The translations under genes were made by a program, and so were the position numbers. Below the pieces are notes generated by a model that was given only the letters and a program-made list of their open reading frames with translations, was not told where the DNA came from and did not search any database. From Nitrosomonas sp. (GTDB lineage Bacteria > Pseudomonadota > Gammaproteobacteria > Burkholderiales > Nitrosomonadaceae), in NCBI GenBank assembly GCA_024281825.1, contig JAMWZY010000011.1:1-64000 (forward strand): a stretch of DNA of 64,000 nt, written 5' to 3'. Every line of letters begins with the position of its first letter. Position 1 is the stretch's first letter. Below, piece by piece: positions 25,631 through 34,354 of the stretch.

Positions 25631-26869
25631 TTAACTTGCAGCTTCGCTCATACGATTAGCCCATCCAATTGCTTGCATTTCAATGCTGGCTAATTCACTT
25701 AGACTCAGAAATCCTAACTCAGTCAGGATCGATTGCATCGTTTCGACTTCACTATTTTCATTGGCTTCCACTAGCTTCAATTCCTGCCCTAAACGACCAC
25801 TACGCGATATGAGTGCCTGACTCATATCTTCAGAAATAGCCAGATTGTCCACTATCTGTTGCATGTCCATGCCGAGTAATACATCAAGAAGCGATAATAT
25901 GCCGACCATAAAAGCTCTTTCATGGTGATTTTTGTCATGAGGTCGTTCGGCTATCGCGATTAATTCCATAAGCTTGCCACGCGCAGCTGCAGTTTGCAGT
26001 AAAGCGCTTGACATGTTGTCGCCTGACTGGTTAGAGGTGTAAAGCAGCAATTGAATCCATTTTTGCAATGGCTTGCGGCCAAGCACCATAATGGCGTGCT
26101 TAATCGAATTAACTTTTTGTGGCAATCCGCTAGCAACAGAATTTACCATTCGCATCAAGTTGTAGCTTAGGCCGGGTTGGTGTTTAAATTCTTTTTCGAT
26201 TTCTTCTATATCGTTATCACTCGTGATAACAGCCAATAACTGCAACAAAGCTAATTTTCCTGGATCTGCACGTTTTATCGTTAGTACTTCAGGCTTAGCA
26301 AAAAAATACCCCTGAAACATTTGAAAACCCAACTGCATACAGTGTGTTTGCTGCTCGCGAGTTTCTACCTTTAATGCCAGCAATAACACAGGCCAACGAT
26401 TTAATGCAGCCACCAGCTTAGTGAGACTTTCTTTATCGAGTTCAAGGACGTTTACTTTGACAATGCTCACGATAGTCAGCAACTGCTCTACTTGAGCGTT
26501 AATAGCAGTGACATTATCAAGTGCAAATTGATATCCGTTTTTTTTCAGCTCACCACAACGGAGTAAAAATTCTGGTGTAATTTCTGCAGTTTCTTTTAAT
26601 TCCAAAACAACATGTTTACTTGGTAATAAAGAAATGATATCACTCATGATCAATTCGGGATCCGCGTTGATGAATCCACGTTGATTCCCAAGCACATTTT
26701 GGATACCAAATTGACCATAAGCGTTTACAATAACATTGGAAGAAGCCGCTAACTCGTTAGTGACAGTCACTCCTTCTTCATTCTCTTCTTGCCGAAATAG
26801 CAATTCAAATGCCACTAAATTCTGATCGCGATCTAAGATGGGCTGCCGTCCAAGAAAAAAGCCGGTCAT
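25631..26869 (-). CDS. EAL-HDOD signalling protein (YuxH family)
   Basis: The start is set at the ATG at 26869 because GGAGAA lies six bases upstream; the ATG at 26884 would place that site inside the gene. The 412-residue protein has a shortened EAL-like N-terminal half (GRQPILDRDQNLVAFELLFR, with ELL in place of EAL, then VLELKE and FFAKPE) and a C-terminal HDOD domain from about residue 200. The HDOD domain includes SYNLMRMVNS and a later MVGILSLLD segment. Catalytic c-di-GMP residues look incomplete, so the protein probably binds partners rather than hydrolysing c-di-GMP. Its position between chemotaxis genes and cyclases suggests a regulator of motility. Confidence 0.85.
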   Translation of the reverse strand: MTGFFLGRQPILDRDQNLVAFELLFRQEENEEGVTVTNELAASSNVIVNAYGQFGIQNVLGNQRGFINADPELIMSDIISLLPSKHVVLELKETAEITPEFLLRCGELKKNGYQFALDNVTAINAQVEQLLTIVSIVKVNVLELDKESLTKLVAALNRWPVLLLALKVETREQQTHCMQLGFQMFQGYFFAKPEVLTIKRADPGKLALLQLLAVITSDNDIEEIEKEFKHQPGLSYNLMRMVNSVASGLPQKVNSIKHAIMVLGRKPLQKWIQLLLYTSNQSGDNMSSALLQTAAARGKLMELIAIAERPHDKNHHERAFMVGILSLLDVLLGMDMQQIVDNLAISEDMSQALISRSGRLGQELKLVEANENSEVETMQSILTELGFLSLSELASIEMQAIGWANRMSEAAS

Positions 26870-26964
26870 ACTAGTTCTCCACATTGATTCATAATTTTAT
26901 CCAGCAATTTAGTGCCTCAAGGAAGCTCATCAAAGCGAAATAATATCCTCATCCATTACTGATT

Positions 26965-27762
26965 TCAGGCCACCGAAGGAATAGTGCAATTTTTCCCCAT
27001 ACGCTTAGCTTGATATAGCGCTTGATCAGCCCGACTAATCACCGAGTTTTGATTTTCACCAAAAGCGCGTAGAGCAACACCAGCACTAAAGGTAATCGGC
27101 ATGAGTTGATTTTCGAGTGGAAGAGCGCTACTTTTTGCGAGGTTATTTTGTATTCGCTGCACAATTGTCAGCGCCTCTCCCATCTCAACATCAGGCAATA
27201 AAATGACAAACTCCTCACCACCAAAGCGTACTACCACATCAGTAGGGCGTAGCGTTTCCTTTGCAACGGTAACCAAACTAATCAAAACATTATCGCCATA
27301 GGGGTGCCCTAAACAGTCGTTGATTCGTTTAAAATCATCCAAATCAACCATAACAACCCCCAAGGATTGCGCATTCCTATCAGCACGGGCTGCTTCACGC
27401 TTAAAAATATCTTCTAAGCCGCGACGATTAAATGCACCCGTCATTTGATCTGTTTGCACAAGGCTGCGTAACTGTTCAACTTCATTTTTTAGAGATTCAA
27501 TTTTTTGTTCCGCCCGCTTCACTTGTTCCTGCGCGACGAATGCTTCATCGCTGAATCTCACTTCCCGCGTTTCGGACAAAACAATATCAAGAATCCGAAC
27601 GATTTCATCGGCATTTCTCGTATTACGTATCTGTTCAGCATATTGTTGAACTTGCTTATAGTATTTCTCTGAGTCAGTCATAGGCTTCTGCTCACTTTCA
27701 ACTAAGTTTGGTGATTTAACCAGTCTCAACATTCCTCTTTTATTATTTGTGGCTTTTTGCAT
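26965..27762 (-). CDS. Diguanylate cyclase (GGDEF), short form
   Basis: The start is placed at 27762, where a perfect AGGAGG (27769-27774) precedes the ATG; the longer reading to 27873 runs through a probable structured leader. The 265-residue protein has an N-terminal helical region of about 100 residues and a GGDEF domain with TGAFNRRGL, the metal-binding DLDDFK region and the active signature GGEEF. It should make c-di-GMP in the cytoplasm. The helical part and domain closely resemble the C-terminal half of the next gene's product, so the two are paralogues. Confidence 0.88.
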   Translation of the reverse strand: MQKATNNKRGMLRLVKSPNLVESEQKPMTDSEKYYKQVQQYAEQIRNTRNADEIVRILDIVLSETREVRFSDEAFVAQEQVKRAEQKIESLKNEVEQLRSLVQTDQMTGAFNRRGLEDIFKREAARADRNAQSLGVVMVDLDDFKRINDCLGHPYGDNVLISLVTVAKETLRPTDVVVRFGGEEFVILLPDVEMGEALTIVQRIQNNLAKSSALPLENQLMPITFSAGVALRAFGENQNSVISRADQALYQAKRMGKNCTIPSVA

Positions 27763-27873
27763 TACTAACCTCCTTATTAAGCGTATGAAGGCCTGCGCCG
27801 CGGACCAGGGGGTAGTTCGTTGGATTGCGAAGGAGAACCCATTCCCGCTTATACACTGCCATGTCAGCAACAT
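27763..27873 (-). promoter_or_regulatory. Possible structured 5' leader of the diguanylate cyclase gene
   Basis: On the minus strand the leader can form an outer stem between TAAGCG (27846-27851) and CGCTTA (27778-27783), extendable with one bulge. An inner stem pairs GGGTTC (27835-27840) with GAAC plus CCC (27810-27818, two-base bulge). The outer stem ends four bases from the AGGAGG ribosome site. The segment is GC-richer than its surroundings. It does not match the c-di-GMP-I riboswitch core that I know. The pairing was found by eye. Confidence 0.35.
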
Positions 27874-27974
27874 TAACAGAGCAAGTTAGGGTTGGATTGA
27901 AGAAATAAAAAGGAAAACTTGTGTTATTTAAACTGTTTTAAAGAAATTCATTGATAACAGTAGGTTACAAACAG

Positions 27975-29708
27975 TCACTCGGCCATAAGTATCTGATTCT
28001 TGCCAGATCTCTTGGCGCGATATAGCGCTTCATCCGCTCGTTTGAAAATACTTTCTTGACTTTCGCCCGGATTAAATTGCGCAATACCCGCACTAAACGT
28101 TATCAACAATCGATTATTGTCATGCAGAAAGAATTTTTTGGTTAAATTGCGCCGTATCCTGGACAACACTTCAAAGGCTTCTTCTTTTTCCGTGTTCGGA
28201 AGTAAAACCACAAATTCCTCTCCGCCATAGCGTGACACAACATCTTCTGGCCGTGTTTTTTCTTTGATCGATTGAACTAGATAGATTAACGCATCATCGC
28301 CAACCTTATGGCCGTGTGTATCATTAAGTTGTTTAAAATTATCAATATCCAGTAGGGCATAACATAAGGAAACATGGTGACGGACTGAGCGTGCAGTTTC
28401 TCGCATAAATGCGCTATCCAAGCCTCGTCGATTCAATATGCCTGTCAGGTGATCTTCATGAACCTTCTCTCCCATCTCCATGAGGTCGGTTTCAAGCTGA
28501 TTAATTTTTTCTTGTGCTTTAGAAACTTCGGCACGAGCTGCAAGAAAATCATTACGATAGCCATGCGCATTCTTTTGCATCTGCTTGGTTTCATCCATAA
28601 TTAACCTAAGAAGCTGATTCATATCATTAATGTCATCTACCTTGCTGATTTTGTCTGAATAATCTTCAAGTTTTTCCTGGTATTCTCCAGTAGCATCGGT
28701 TAGTTCTTCAATGTTAGTAATGATTGAGGTCACCATTTGTTTCAGTGTTGTTTTGGCTTCATTTAAGCTAAGCCGAATCTGGCCTTGCTTTTGCGTTATT
28801 ACCTCCAAACACTGCTCTGCTTCTTCAATCACCGCTTGATTCAACGGCTTTGACATCGTTACGCGCAATTTATCGATTTGGGTCTTAATCCACTGATCAC
28901 CTGCTAATAATTCTCCGGCACTATCCATAAGCATACCTAGCAACTTTAATAATCCCTGACGAAGCGTTTTTTGATCTTTATCGTAGGCATTAAAATTACT
29001 ACAGAACTGCTGGAAACACGTTACAAACAATGTCAATTCTGACTGGCTGCTTACTTGGCGAATTTGGTGCGCCAACTCTGTAGCTTCCTCTGACAAAGTG
29101 ATATCTTCAATCTGACATGCCACAATTTGATCCAAAATTTGTCCAGCAATATCTACTATCTGATCAGCATCAAATTGGACATCTTGTTCCTTCAGCAATA
29201 ACTTCTGTGTGTTTTCTACCTCTGCAACTACAGGTTCTGTCTCAGGCTGTACCAATTCGAGTGACGCTTTTTGCTGCCGTTCAGAATCGACCTGCGGTGA
29301 TTCAGAGGGGACAATGACTAATGCCCCCCATGAATCGATCAATCCCTTTAGCTTGATATGTAATTGATTAGAATCCTTGGAGAATTTACTTAAAACTCGA
29401 GTAATGCCTTCCCTTTTCTTGGCAATCGTCAACTTACCGTTCTTATTTTCCAATTGTTTCAGTAATACTTCCAACGTTTCTCCCCAGTTCAGAGAATTTC
29501 CAGAAATCGAATTAGTATTATCAGTAGTCTGATTTGCAGTAGCATCATTGCTCAGAGAACTTGCTTCTGCTGAATTATTAGAAACTCCGGCAATTTGATT
29601 ATAAAGTTTGTAATAATTATCAGGTGTTGGAGGAATTTTCAGTGTAGCAAGTTGCTTTAGGGTTTCACGAGCAACAATTGTTGGGTTTGCGTTTTTTAAC
29701 TCATTCAT
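27975..29708 (-). CDS. Diguanylate cyclase (GGDEF) with long helical N-terminus
   Basis: The 577-residue cytoplasmic protein opens with a conserved-looking segment (IPPTPDNYYKLYNQIAG) and continues for about 400 residues of predicted helix and coiled coil. It ends in a GGDEF domain with TGILNRRGLD, ALLDIDNFK and the active signature GGEEF. It has no membrane segment. The C-terminal half aligns by eye with the shorter cyclase encoded just downstream, including the ET..., A..KI..L and NRRGL positions. It should produce c-di-GMP under control of its helical region. Confidence 0.9.
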   Translation of the reverse strand: MNELKNANPTIVARETLKQLATLKIPPTPDNYYKLYNQIAGVSNNSAEASSLSNDATANQTTDNTNSISGNSLNWGETLEVLLKQLENKNGKLTIAKKREGITRVLSKFSKDSNQLHIKLKGLIDSWGALVIVPSESPQVDSERQQKASLELVQPETEPVVAEVENTQKLLLKEQDVQFDADQIVDIAGQILDQIVACQIEDITLSEEATELAHQIRQVSSQSELTLFVTCFQQFCSNFNAYDKDQKTLRQGLLKLLGMLMDSAGELLAGDQWIKTQIDKLRVTMSKPLNQAVIEEAEQCLEVITQKQGQIRLSLNEAKTTLKQMVTSIITNIEELTDATGEYQEKLEDYSDKISKVDDINDMNQLLRLIMDETKQMQKNAHGYRNDFLAARAEVSKAQEKINQLETDLMEMGEKVHEDHLTGILNRRGLDSAFMRETARSVRHHVSLCYALLDIDNFKQLNDTHGHKVGDDALIYLVQSIKEKTRPEDVVSRYGGEEFVVLLPNTEKEEAFEVLSRIRRNLTKKFFLHDNNRLLITFSAGIAQFNPGESQESIFKRADEALYRAKRSGKNQILMAE

Positions 29709-29858
29709 AGCTATTCAATTCGAAGGACCACGATACGGAAAAATTATTGTAAGCGACTGCCTGTATTTATGCCTTATTCATGCCTAGCCACTTTACACAT
29801 TAAAAAATGAAGCAAGTATATCGATTAAATTCTCCCTCATTGCAAGAAAAACAATTCA

Positions 29859-30491
29859 TTAATCAACCAATTTATTTTTTATCGCATAACGAATGAGTTC
29901 AGAGTTATTGGTCAGTTTTAACTTTTCCAATAAGCGCGCGCGATAAACACTCACTGTTTTGGGACTTAGAAACATTTCACCAGATATTTCAGATAATGTT
30001 TTCCCCGCAGCAATAAAACACAAAGTTTGATATTCTCTATCTGACAAAGTGGAATGAAGCGGTTTATCGGCGTCAGTATTAATGATATTTGCTAACTCTT
30101 GTGCTACTGCTGGACTGACATATTTATTACCAGTTGCAACCTGGCGAATCGCCACAACCAATTGCGCTGGTGCACTTTGTTTGTTTAGATAACCAGCAGC
30201 GCCTGCTTTTAATGCACGAATTGCAAATTCATGCTCGTTATGCATACTCAACATCAAGACAGCAAGGGTGGGTCTATCTTTTTTAACTTGCTTAAGAATT
30301 TCAATGCCGTTTCTGTCAGGTAGCGATATATCAAGCAACATTACATCAAAAGATTGCTGTCGCGCGATTTTAACTGCTTGAAACCCTGTTTCAGCTTCCC
30401 CGGTCACTTTAATATCATCTGTCTCGCTAAGTATTTGTTTTAAGCCTTGACGAACGATTGCATGGTCATCAGCTATCATGACATTAATCAT
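29859..30491 (-). CDS. NarL/FixJ-type response regulator
   Basis: The 210-residue protein has a receiver domain with Asp8/Asp9, phosphoacceptor Asp54 (VMLLDISLPDRNG) and the conserved lysine in YLNKQSA. A LuxR-type helix-turn-helix (about 145-205) follows with LSDREYQTLCFIAAG and the recognition part SPKTVSVYRARLLEKL. It starts 30 bp after the histidine kinase gene, so the two form a pair. Targets are unknown. The flagellin operon divergently transcribed from the kinase gene is one possibility. Confidence 0.92.
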   Translation of the reverse strand: MINVMIADDHAIVRQGLKQILSETDDIKVTGEAETGFQAVKIARQQSFDVMLLDISLPDRNGIEILKQVKKDRPTLAVLMLSMHNEHEFAIRALKAGAAGYLNKQSAPAQLVVAIRQVATGNKYVSPAVAQELANIINTDADKPLHSTLSDREYQTLCFIAAGKTLSEISGEMFLSPKTVSVYRARLLEKLKLTNNSELIRYAIKNKLVD

Positions 30492-30521
30492 ATATATCTT
30501 CTGCTATTCAAAACCATGAGA

Positions 30522-32075
30522 TCACTTCCTCATTGAATGATTGGCAAAATATTCTCTATTAATTTCAATCTCAAAATCAATAGCTTCCTGTGTTGATAGT
30601 ATATTCTCCCCTTTAGGAATAAGGATAGTTACCTTTGTTCCCTCATCAGGACCTCCGGAAATATAAAAGCTTCCCTTTAACTGTTGACAACGTTCCCTCA
30701 TCCCTCTAATTCCAAAGGAATCATGTTTCTCCATGTCGGCGCTAGTGATACCATGACCATTGTCACCAATCTCAAGAAGAATTATTTGATCTAGATCAGC
30801 GAGCGTGACATGCACTTGAGATGCTCCAGCATGCTTCGAAATATTTGTAAGTGCTTCCTGGAATACACGAAAAATTGCAATGGCCAAATCAGAGTCTAAC
30901 GTTATGTCATCACTGTCACAAGAAACTTTGCAGGCAATTCCTGTACGACCACTAAACTCCTTAGCTTGCCATTGCACTGCAGCGACGATACCACAGTCCA
31001 AAATACCTGGACGTAAATCTAAAGAAATACGACGTGTGCTGTCAATTACACGATCGACTAGCGATTCAACTGATTTCATTTTTTGTTGATAAAACTCGGG
31101 ATTTCTAAATTCCCGATCAATGCATGGAAATAGTTCACATTTGATAGCCGTTAAGGTTCCTCCTATGTCATCGTGAATCTCTCGTGCAATACGTGCGCGT
31201 TCTTGCTCTTTGACTTTCTGCATATAGGAAGACAACTCAGCTAATTGCTCACGTGAACGCGCTATTTCACGCTCAGCTAACTTATTGCGAGTTATATTAA
31301 TCATAATGCCATCCCACACCATTGCCTCATCATCTATCCTTCTCGGTGTGGCACGTAAGCTAATCCATTTGATATCACTATCGCCCTTAACTTGAATACA
31401 ACCCTCCCAGTCCCAGGTAGAAAGTTGTTCCGCAGATACCACAAATGATTGCCGATAAGATTCTCTATCGTTAGGTAATATTAATTCAGGAAATAAGCCA
31501 GAGTTATCAATTAGTTTTTCTGGACGCAAGCCCAGTAATGTTTCACTGGCATCACTTGCGTATAAGAAACTAGTCTCCCCATTACTCGTCAACAAAAACT
31601 GGAAAACAACACTCGGAAGATTGGTTGTAATTGCCTGAAATAAAGCTTCACTTTTTTGTAATGCACTCTGCGCGATGATAAAACGTTGGTAATTCTCAGC
31701 TTCATTTAGAATCCGACGTATTACAGGCACCAATCTAGCAGAATGGCGTTTCATCATGAAGTCATATGCGCCCAAGGCCATAATATGTTCTGCTACTGCT
31801 TCGCCGACATGACTGGATAATATAATTAATGGAATATCAAGTTCTTTTTCACTAAGAATCCGCAGCACATCACAGACAGTTAATTGCGGCAAATCATAAT
31901 CGGATAAAACTAAATCCCAGTGATGGTTTGACAATGCGTCCTGTAATGCTCCAATTGAGCTTATTTGTAAGTATTCTGTTTGAAATCCGCTTCTAGTAAG
32001 CAATAACACTATCTGCTCTACATCCTGTGCAGAATTTTCAATCATTAGTACTTTCAGTTTATCTCCACTGACCAT
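30522..32075 (-). CDS. REC-PAS-histidine kinase (HisKA_3/HATPase)
   Basis: The 517-residue soluble protein starts with a receiver domain (about 8-125; SDYDLPQLT holds the phosphoacceptor, MMKRHS the lysine). A PAS domain follows at about 145-270, then a dimerisation/phosphotransfer helix with ARIAREIHDDIGG (His301) and an ATPase domain with the N box EALTNISKHA and the G boxes GDNGHG and GIRGMRER. No membrane segment is seen, so the input is cytoplasmic or comes through phosphorylation of the N-terminal receiver. It is paired with the downstream NarL-type regulator and is transcribed divergently from fliC. Confidence 0.9.
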   Translation of the reverse strand: MVSGDKLKVLMIENSAQDVEQIVLLLTRSGFQTEYLQISSIGALQDALSNHHWDLVLSDYDLPQLTVCDVLRILSEKELDIPLIILSSHVGEAVAEHIMALGAYDFMMKRHSARLVPVIRRILNEAENYQRFIIAQSALQKSEALFQAITTNLPSVVFQFLLTSNGETSFLYASDASETLLGLRPEKLIDNSGLFPELILPNDRESYRQSFVVSAEQLSTWDWEGCIQVKGDSDIKWISLRATPRRIDDEAMVWDGIMINITRNKLAEREIARSREQLAELSSYMQKVKEQERARIAREIHDDIGGTLTAIKCELFPCIDREFRNPEFYQQKMKSVESLVDRVIDSTRRISLDLRPGILDCGIVAAVQWQAKEFSGRTGIACKVSCDSDDITLDSDLAIAIFRVFQEALTNISKHAGASQVHVTLADLDQIILLEIGDNGHGITSADMEKHDSFGIRGMRERCQQLKGSFYISGGPDEGTKVTILIPKGENILSTQEAIDFEIEINREYFANHSMRK

Positions 32076-32369
32076 CTAACCCCTTCCTGGTCGAAGCTGA
32101 CAACCTAAATTATGCCCTATCAATTAACCAACTGAATTTTTAAAGTATCTTACAAGATTATTCGCAAATGACATAGCCATTTATTTCGTTAATTACCAAC
32201 ATAAATCAGTCAATTAAGTATTAATTCTGAGCTATAAAATTCTAAACTTTTGAAAATGCTATCCGATTACTGCTACAACAGCGGTTACAAACCCTCTTGG
32301 ATTGCGGGGAAAACCAATGGAAATGGCAATTTTGCCAATATTACTTAGTAAAGTAAAAGGAGAACCCAA
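32076..32369. other. Divergent region between histidine kinase gene and fliC
   Basis: These 294 bp contain the sigma-28 promoter at 32243-32269 and the fliC leader. No gene is visible. The kinase-gene promoter should read leftward from here but I could not identify it with confidence. Confidence 0.6.
32243..32269 (+). promoter_or_regulatory. Sigma-28 (FliA) promoter of the flagellin gene
   Basis: TAAA at 32243-32246 is separated by exactly 15 bp from TCCGATTA at 32262-32269. The enterobacterial sigma-28 consensus is TAAA, 15 bp, GCCGATAA, and the -10 box agrees at six of eight positions. The predicted leader to the fliC ATG is about 90 bases and ends with AAAGGAG at 32356-32362. The position directly ahead of a late flagellar gene fits. 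Confidence 0.75.
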
Positions 32370-33860
32370 ATGCCACAAATCATTAATTCAAATGTTGCCT
32401 CATTAAATGCACAGCGTAATTTAAATACTTCACAATCATCACTGAATACCTCTCTGACACGTCTTTCTTCTGGTTTGCGTATCAACAGTGCAAAAGATGA
32501 TGCAGCAGGTTTAGCAATTTCAGAACGAATGACCTCACAAATCCGTGGTTTGAACCAAGCAGCACGGAATGCAAATGACGGTATCTCATTGTCACAAACC
32601 GCTGAAGGTGCTCTGGGAGAAATCGGTAACAATTTGCAACGTATTCGTGAACTGGCCGTACAATCAGCCAACGCAACCAACAGTGCCAGTGATCGCGCAT
32701 CGATCCAGGCTGAGGCTGCACAATTAACGGCTGAAATAACCCGCGTTGCCAGTCAAACCCAGTTTAATGGCACGAATTTGCTGGATGGCTCTTTCCAGAG
32801 CCAGAGCTTTCAAGTTGGAGCCAATGCCAATCAAACAATTGACGTAGCAAAGATCGCTGATGCTCGATCATCAGCACTCGGTAGTCACACTCTGAGCACC
32901 AGCGGTACGGGAATGAACGCAGTTACTGTTGGCGATATCGCATCATTAGTAGGCGGCATAGGTGCAGAAACCGATCTCACAATTACTACAGCTGATGGCG
33001 GCACAACCAGCGCAATTTCCTATGCTGCAGGTACAGCCGGATCGCTGGGAACTACCGGTGGAGCCAAAGAGCTTGCTGCAGCAATCAATAGTGCTGCCAG
33101 TACTATTGGAATAACCGCCACCGCTACTAACAGTACAACATTAAGTGGATTAAGTGCAGCTGGCGCAGTATCATTCAGTTTGAATGGCACGGCCATCTCA
33201 ACAACAATTACAGACCAAAATGATCTGAGCAGTCTGGTTTCATCCATCAATGGCGTTCAAAATGCCACTGGAATCACAGCCAATTTCACCAGTTCCAGTT
33301 CGAAATCAAGCATTACTCTCAGCACGACAGATGGGCGAAATATTGTCTTGAGCGGCTTCGCAAATGGTACAGCTGGCAACCAAACCATTAGCTTCGGTGG
33401 TTCAACCCTAACGGAAGGCGCCGCAGCTACCGCCTCAGCCGTAAAAACTGGAACCGTTTCACTTTCCAGCAATAAAGGTGCAATTTCAACGGCTAATGCC
33501 AACGCTAATGTATTTGCAGCCGCTGGTGTAAATAATAGTACATTCGCCTCAGTAGCAGCACTAGATCTCTCGACAGCGAGTGGCGCACAATCCGCGATTA
33601 GCGCATTAGATACTGCTCTGGCACAGGTTAACAGCTCACGTGGCGACTTAGGTGCATTTCAAAACCGTTTCAGTTCAACCATTGCGAATCTGCAAAGTAC
33701 CGCTGAAAATTTATCAGCCTCTCGTAGCCGGATTCAAGATGCCGACTTCGCAATGGAAACTGCGAACATGACACGTGGACAGATCCTGCAACAAGCGGGT
33801 GTGGCAATCCTTGCACAAGCAAATTCATTACCTAACAATGTCCTTTCATTACTCCGCTAA
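32370..33860 (+). CDS. fliC: Flagellin FliC
   Basis: The 496-residue protein has conserved flagellin ends. The N-terminal D0/D1 region reads INSNVASLNAQRNL then LSSGLRINSAKDDAAGLAI, and the C-terminal region reads SRSRIQDADFAMETANMTR and ends QANSLPNNVLSLLR. Between about 170 and 400 the sequence is Ala/Ser/Thr-rich and variable, the surface-exposed D2/D3 part. It has no cysteine and no signal peptide, as expected for export through the flagellar type III apparatus. A sigma-28 promoter lies upstream and a hairpin lies downstream. flaG, fliD and fliS follow. Confidence 0.97.
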   Translation: MPQIINSNVASLNAQRNLNTSQSSLNTSLTRLSSGLRINSAKDDAAGLAISERMTSQIRGLNQAARNANDGISLSQTAEGALGEIGNNLQRIRELAVQSANATNSASDRASIQAEAAQLTAEITRVASQTQFNGTNLLDGSFQSQSFQVGANANQTIDVAKIADARSSALGSHTLSTSGTGMNAVTVGDIASLVGGIGAETDLTITTADGGTTSAISYAAGTAGSLGTTGGAKELAAAINSAASTIGITATATNSTTLSGLSAAGAVSFSLNGTAISTTITDQNDLSSLVSSINGVQNATGITANFTSSSSKSSITLSTTDGRNIVLSGFANGTAGNQTISFGGSTLTEGAAATASAVKTGTVSLSSNKGAISTANANANVFAAAGVNNSTFASVAALDLSTASGAQSAISALDTALAQVNSSRGDLGAFQNRFSSTIANLQSTAENLSASRSRIQDADFAMETANMTRGQILQQAGVAILAQANSLPNNVLSLLR

Positions 33861-33901
33861 TCATTACATATAATGATCTAGCGTATTCACTAAAGTTGAA
33901 G

Positions 33902-33929
33902 GCGCGGGAGCACAGCTAAACTCCCGCGC
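33902..33929 (+). terminator. Hairpin after fliC
   Basis: A perfect 9-bp GC-rich stem, GCGCGGGAG with CTCCCGCGC, has a 10-nt loop and sits 41 bp after the fliC stop. There is little uridine after it, so it may work as an imperfect terminator or as an mRNA-stabilising 3' structure that separates abundant flagellin message from flaG-fliD. Confidence 0.65.
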
Positions 33930-33955
33930 TCCATTCAACCTTGAGGAGCGTTATC

Positions 33956-34318
33956 ATGAATATCAATTCATTAAATGCAGCAAACGTATACCTGCCACCC
34001 CTAACAGTTAATACGCAAAAAACAGCAACCAATTATTTGCAGGTTCTTCCACCCTCGCAAGTCAAAGACACCCAATCTGAAACCACTACTGGATCAGATC
34101 AAGATGTCCAACATGCCGTACAAAAAATACAAAATGCTGTAGCAAACTTGGCACATAACTTGCGTTTCTCTATCGATGAGGACACGGGTAGAACTATCAT
34201 AAAAGTGATGGATATCCATACGGAAGAGGTTATTCGTCAAATCCCAACCAAGGAAGCTATTGAAATTGCGCATACCCTTGATAGGGTACAAGGGTTACTG
34301 TTTAACGATAAAGCTTAA
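33956..34318 (+). CDS. flaG: FlaG family flagellar protein
   Basis: The start is set at the ATG at 33956, which has GAGGAG upstream; the TTG reading at 33941 would include that site. The 120-residue protein has a low-complexity N-terminal half and the FlaG C-terminal core (LRFSIDEDTGRTIIKVMD.. then EVIRQIPTKEAIEIA). FlaG proteins influence filament length and assembly, but their mechanism is poorly known. It lies between fliC and fliD, as in many proteobacteria. Confidence 0.9.
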   Translation: MNINSLNAANVYLPPLTVNTQKTATNYLQVLPPSQVKDTQSETTTGSDQDVQHAVQKIQNAVANLAHNLRFSIDEDTGRTIIKVMDIHTEEVIRQIPTKEAIEIAHTLDRVQGLLFNDKA

Positions 34319-34354
34319 TTCAACCATTAGAAAACCTAAACAAAGAGAATAAAA

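Noticed and set aside
27781-27860. GC-rich stretch that might be a tRNA
   Set aside because: No cloverleaf with a T-arm GTTCRA motif and a 7-bp acceptor stem could be formed on either strand.
27763-27873. N-terminal extension of the diguanylate cyclase
   Set aside because: A perfect AGGAGG precedes the ATG at 27762, and the extension has no resemblance to cyclase N-termini.
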